A stretch of 64,000 bases of DNA, taken from assembly GCA_030544225.1 (NCBI GenBank), contig CM060485.1:3906001-3970000 (forward strand), written 5' to 3'. Made by a program: the position numbers and the translations under genes. Origin of the DNA: Skeletonema marinoi. Its lineage: Eukaryota; Bacillariophyta; Thalassiosirophyceae; Thalassiosirales; Thalassiosiraceae. Numbering within the stretch: position 1 is the first letter of the stretch; each line of letters starts with the position of its first letter. Below, one piece after another: positions 61,526 to 64,000 of the stretch. The notes beneath the pieces are model-generated. The model was not told the origin of the DNA. It did no database searches and saw nothing but the letters and a program-made list of their open reading frames with translations.

Positions 61526-63440
61526 ATGGGAGCCGCAACAACCGCCACCAGCAAATCATCCAATAAAGTGGTCATCAAGGCCGCGAAGAAGACTCTGAAG
61601 CGTCAAGGATCATCCATGAAACTGAAGTCTCTTGCAAAGGAACTCCTCGAAAAATTTGAATCCGACAGTGAAGTACCTTCATGCAAAAAGACAGTCAGCA
61701 AATGGATTGAAGAGAGCGATGCGTTTGAGGTTGATGGTAAAATGGTCATGCTGAAAGAGAAGAAGAGAAAGTCTGATGATGATGAAAATGCCGGCGACGA
61801 TGCCCCCAAGAAGGCTAAGAAATCTAAGAAGGACAAGAAGAAGAAGAAGGAAAGTTCTTCTGCAGATGCAGCAGCACCTGCTGATAATGAATCTATTCAA
61901 GAATGGCGAAAGACGAACAAAATTGTACTCATGGATTCACGACGGGGAGAAGAGGGTGCCAAAGAAACCAAGAAGTTGCCCGGTAACAAACAATATTTTC
62001 CTTTCCAATCGTTCAGTGATCCTCTCTGCGTAGAGAAGATACCTGATAAGCTATTGAAGCAGTGCACGGAAGTGAACGGGTTCCAAAAGCCAAGTCCTAT
62101 TCAAGCTCAGTGCTGGGTAAGTTATTTCTTCTATGCATTTGTACACAATTGATAAATCATATCTTCACAATCTCACAACTGAACATATTCATGTATTACA
62201 CACAAAACAGCCTGTACTTCTCACTTCAGACTCAAGCGGACAGCATCGCGATGTCGTCGGAATTGCAGAGACTGGCAGTGGTAAGACACTCGCATTCTCC
62301 ATGCCTGCTCTTGCGGTCATGGCCAAAGATAAAACCATGTCTGAGAAACGTGGACGTTCTCCACGTATGCTCGTCTTGGCACCCACACGTGAGTTGGCAA
62401 TGCAATCACAAAAGGTGCTAGAAGAGTTTGGAAAGGTTGTGAATTTGACAAGCGTAGTGATCTACGGTGGTGTTCCTAAACCGACTCAAAAGGATGTTCT
62501 TCGAAAGGGTGTAGACTGCGTTGTAGCAACACCAGGTAGACTCAAGGATCTCATCAACGATGGTTCATGCGATCTTAGCAAAATTAGCAACTTGGTGTTG
62601 GACGAGGCAGATCGCATGTTGGATATGGGTTTCGAAGAGGATGTGCGTTACATTATCTCTCAATGCAAGGATAAAGAATCACGTCAAACTGCCATGTTTT
62701 CTGCTACTTGGCCTGCAGTAATTCAGAAGTTGGCTATGGAGTTCATGGTCAACCCGATTTGTATCTACGTTGGGTTTGAGAGTATTGTCGGATCGAATGG
62801 TGAGAATGCGGTTGATGATTCACTATCAGCGAACAAGCGTGTGGCACAGACAGTGGAAGTCATTGATGATCGCGAACGTGAGCCACGTTTGAGGGAATTG
62901 CTCAAGAAGTACACTAGCGGAAAGCGCAAAAATGATCGTATTTTGGTGTTTGCCTTGTACAAGAAGGAAGCATCAAGGTTGGAGGGCACTTTGAGCAGGT
63001 GGGGCTTTTCATGCGCATCTATTCACGGTGACAAAACACAAGATAAGCGCGAGCAGGCACTGAGCGAGTTCAAGGATGGAAGTTGCCCTATTCTTGTGGC
63101 AACTGATGTGGCTGCTCGTGGATTGGATATCCCTGATGTGGAGGTAGTTCTCAATTACACTTTCCCATTGACAATTGAAGATTATGTGCACCGTATTGGA
63201 CGTACTGGTCGCGCTGGCAAGAATGGTATCAGTTACACTTTCTTCCAACCCGGGGATAAGAGTCACGCCGGAGAGCTTCAACAAGTAATGAGACAAGCAG
63301 GACAGGAGATTCCTGAATCGCTAATGAAGTTCGGAAGTACAATCAAAAAGAAGGAACACAAGCTGTACGGTAACTTCGGCCCAAAAGCAGGCCCAATGAA
63401 GAAGGCAGTGAAGATCACATTTGACAGCGACGATGAGTAA
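61526..63440 (+). CDS. DEAD-box ATP-dependent RNA helicase with N-terminal winged-helix-like domain
   Basis: 606 aa from two exons (61526-62116 and 62211-63440; intron GTAAGT / AAACAG), joined as SPIQAQCW / PVLLTSDSSG. Motifs in order: Q-type region FQKPSPIQAQCW, AETGSGKT, PTRELA, TPGRLKDL, LDEADRMLDMGFEEDV, SATWP, ARGLDIPDV and HRIGRTGRAG. The core resembles DBP3/DDX-type ribosome-biogenesis helicases. The N-terminal 75 residues (KKTLKRQGSSMKLKSLAKEL through DAFEVDGKMVML) resemble the small winged-helix motif at the C-terminus of the nucleolar protein LYAR. A Lys-rich KKSKKDKKKKKESSS linker follows. Start at 61526 preferred; an ATG at 61475 would add 17 hydrophobic residues. Confidence 0.9.
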
Positions 63441-63916
63441 ATTGAATCTTATCGTGGGTATTATCTACTTTACTTGTGTTCATTAAGTGTATAATAAAGA
63501 CAGGGGCATTCTTATTCGCTACTCTACATCCATCTACATCATTCTTTACTTGGTCCTTTCATCACGCTGAAATTGAAAAAGAAAGACATTTATGTGAGCG
63601 GAAAGAGAAACAGCTGCAGGAGCAACAGCACACATTTATCCAGAATCTAACCACTCCGAGAGAAGATTAAAGTCTCATTGTCGATTGCCGCTGAACGTAG
63701 TAGCTCATTGTAGGACTTCTCTGAACGGGCTCATCCTTAATTTGCCGCGCTAACAGCGAGGAGGAATCACGGCCAACAAGCAGATAATTGAATCGACTCG
63801 ACATCCCTGTGCAAGTGTTTGTATCGTCATAGTGGTTTGATTCGCTTGGTTGATGCATTCTCCGCGGTCAGTATTCTTACCTAGCTATACATTTCATGAT
63901 TCCTATCCCTCTTCCT
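63441..63916. other. intergenic region near the right edge
   Basis: 476 bp after the helicase stop. A minus-strand ORF of 63 codons (63667-63858) containing MSSRFNYLLVGRDSSSLLAR is somewhat protein-like and is preceded on the minus strand by a good acceptor (CTTGCACAG). I could not join it in frame to the partial CDS beyond, so it is left open. Confidence 0.3.
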
Positions 63917-64000
63917 CTATTTTGGCACTGCAGAGCTAACTTCTTTCAATGGATGTAAAAATGCCTGAAACTCGAGATCTCTTCCCTCTGGATCTTTTGC
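63917..64000 (-). CDS. C-terminal fragment of a gene continuing beyond the window
   Basis: An open frame from the right edge ends at TAG 63917-63919: AKDPEGRDLEFQAFLHPLK then EVSSAVPK, 27 residues. The charge pattern looks like real protein, but no family is recognisable from so short a piece, and an intron nearby is possible. Confidence 0.35.
   Translation of the reverse strand, partial: AKDPEGRDLEFQAFLHPLKEVSSAVPK

Overview
The window looks like nuclear DNA of a centric diatom (Thalassiosira/Cyclotella type). Genes are compact and mostly intronless or carry one or two short GT-AG introns. Four proteins start with the signal-peptide-plus-phenylalanine presequence (cleavage before F, as in ASAFAP motifs) that sends proteins into a secondary red plastid: aspartate-semialdehyde dehydrogenase, a CRTISO-like carotenoid isomerase, IspD and an EttA-type ABC-F ATPase. 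Divergent HSF-type transcription factors and a small lysine/serine-rich secreted protein resembling silica-associated proteins fit the same assignment. Species identity is inference. I saw no viral or LTR element, rRNA, tRNA or CRISPR array.

Left part (1-25,050): a METTL21-like methyltransferase cut by the window edge, plastid Asd, a low-complexity protein, a small ORF, a CRTISO-like enzyme divergent from a START-like membrane protein, symplekin, a plastid or secretory AEAK-repeat protein ending in a SAP motif, IspD, threonine aldolase, an RMND1/DUF155 protein whose reading frame is broken, two head-to-head HSF-like genes sharing a duplicated promoter, and a Bfr1-like coiled-coil protein.

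Middle (about 25,050-35,640): an AT-rich stretch (about 30% GC by hand count over 25,381-25,680) is followed by about 50 tandem copies of a 186/188-bp satellite monomer. Part of the array is organised as near-identical 560-bp trimers, a higher-order repeat. This is the most unusual structure in the window. It has divergent monomers at both margins and dyad-symmetric segments inside the monomer, and it is a reasonable candidate for a centromeric or other structural locus.

Right part (35,726-64,000): MPP-alpha, the silaffin-like protein, a type II membrane protein, 3-ketosphinganine reductase, a TPMT-family methyltransferase with a small first exon recovered here, a TPR-like protein, RIO2 kinase, TRMT61A, a protein with an internal duplication, mitochondrial trifunctional-type thiolase, an MTD1-like methylene-THF dehydrogenase, a PKA regulatory subunit, two unrecognised genes, phosphomevalonate kinase, EttA and a DEAD-box helicase. 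Orientation alternates almost gene by gene, giving many divergent promoters and many convergent pairs whose stop codons lie less than 65 nt apart. Functionally the window mixes plastid metabolism (MEP pathway, carotenoids, aspartate-family amino acids), cytosolic isoprenoid synthesis (mevalonate pathway), RNA processing and ribosome biogenesis (symplekin, RIO2, TRMT61A, DEAD-box helicase), one-carbon and sphingolipid metabolism, and cAMP signalling. There is no sign that the genes form one pathway cluster.
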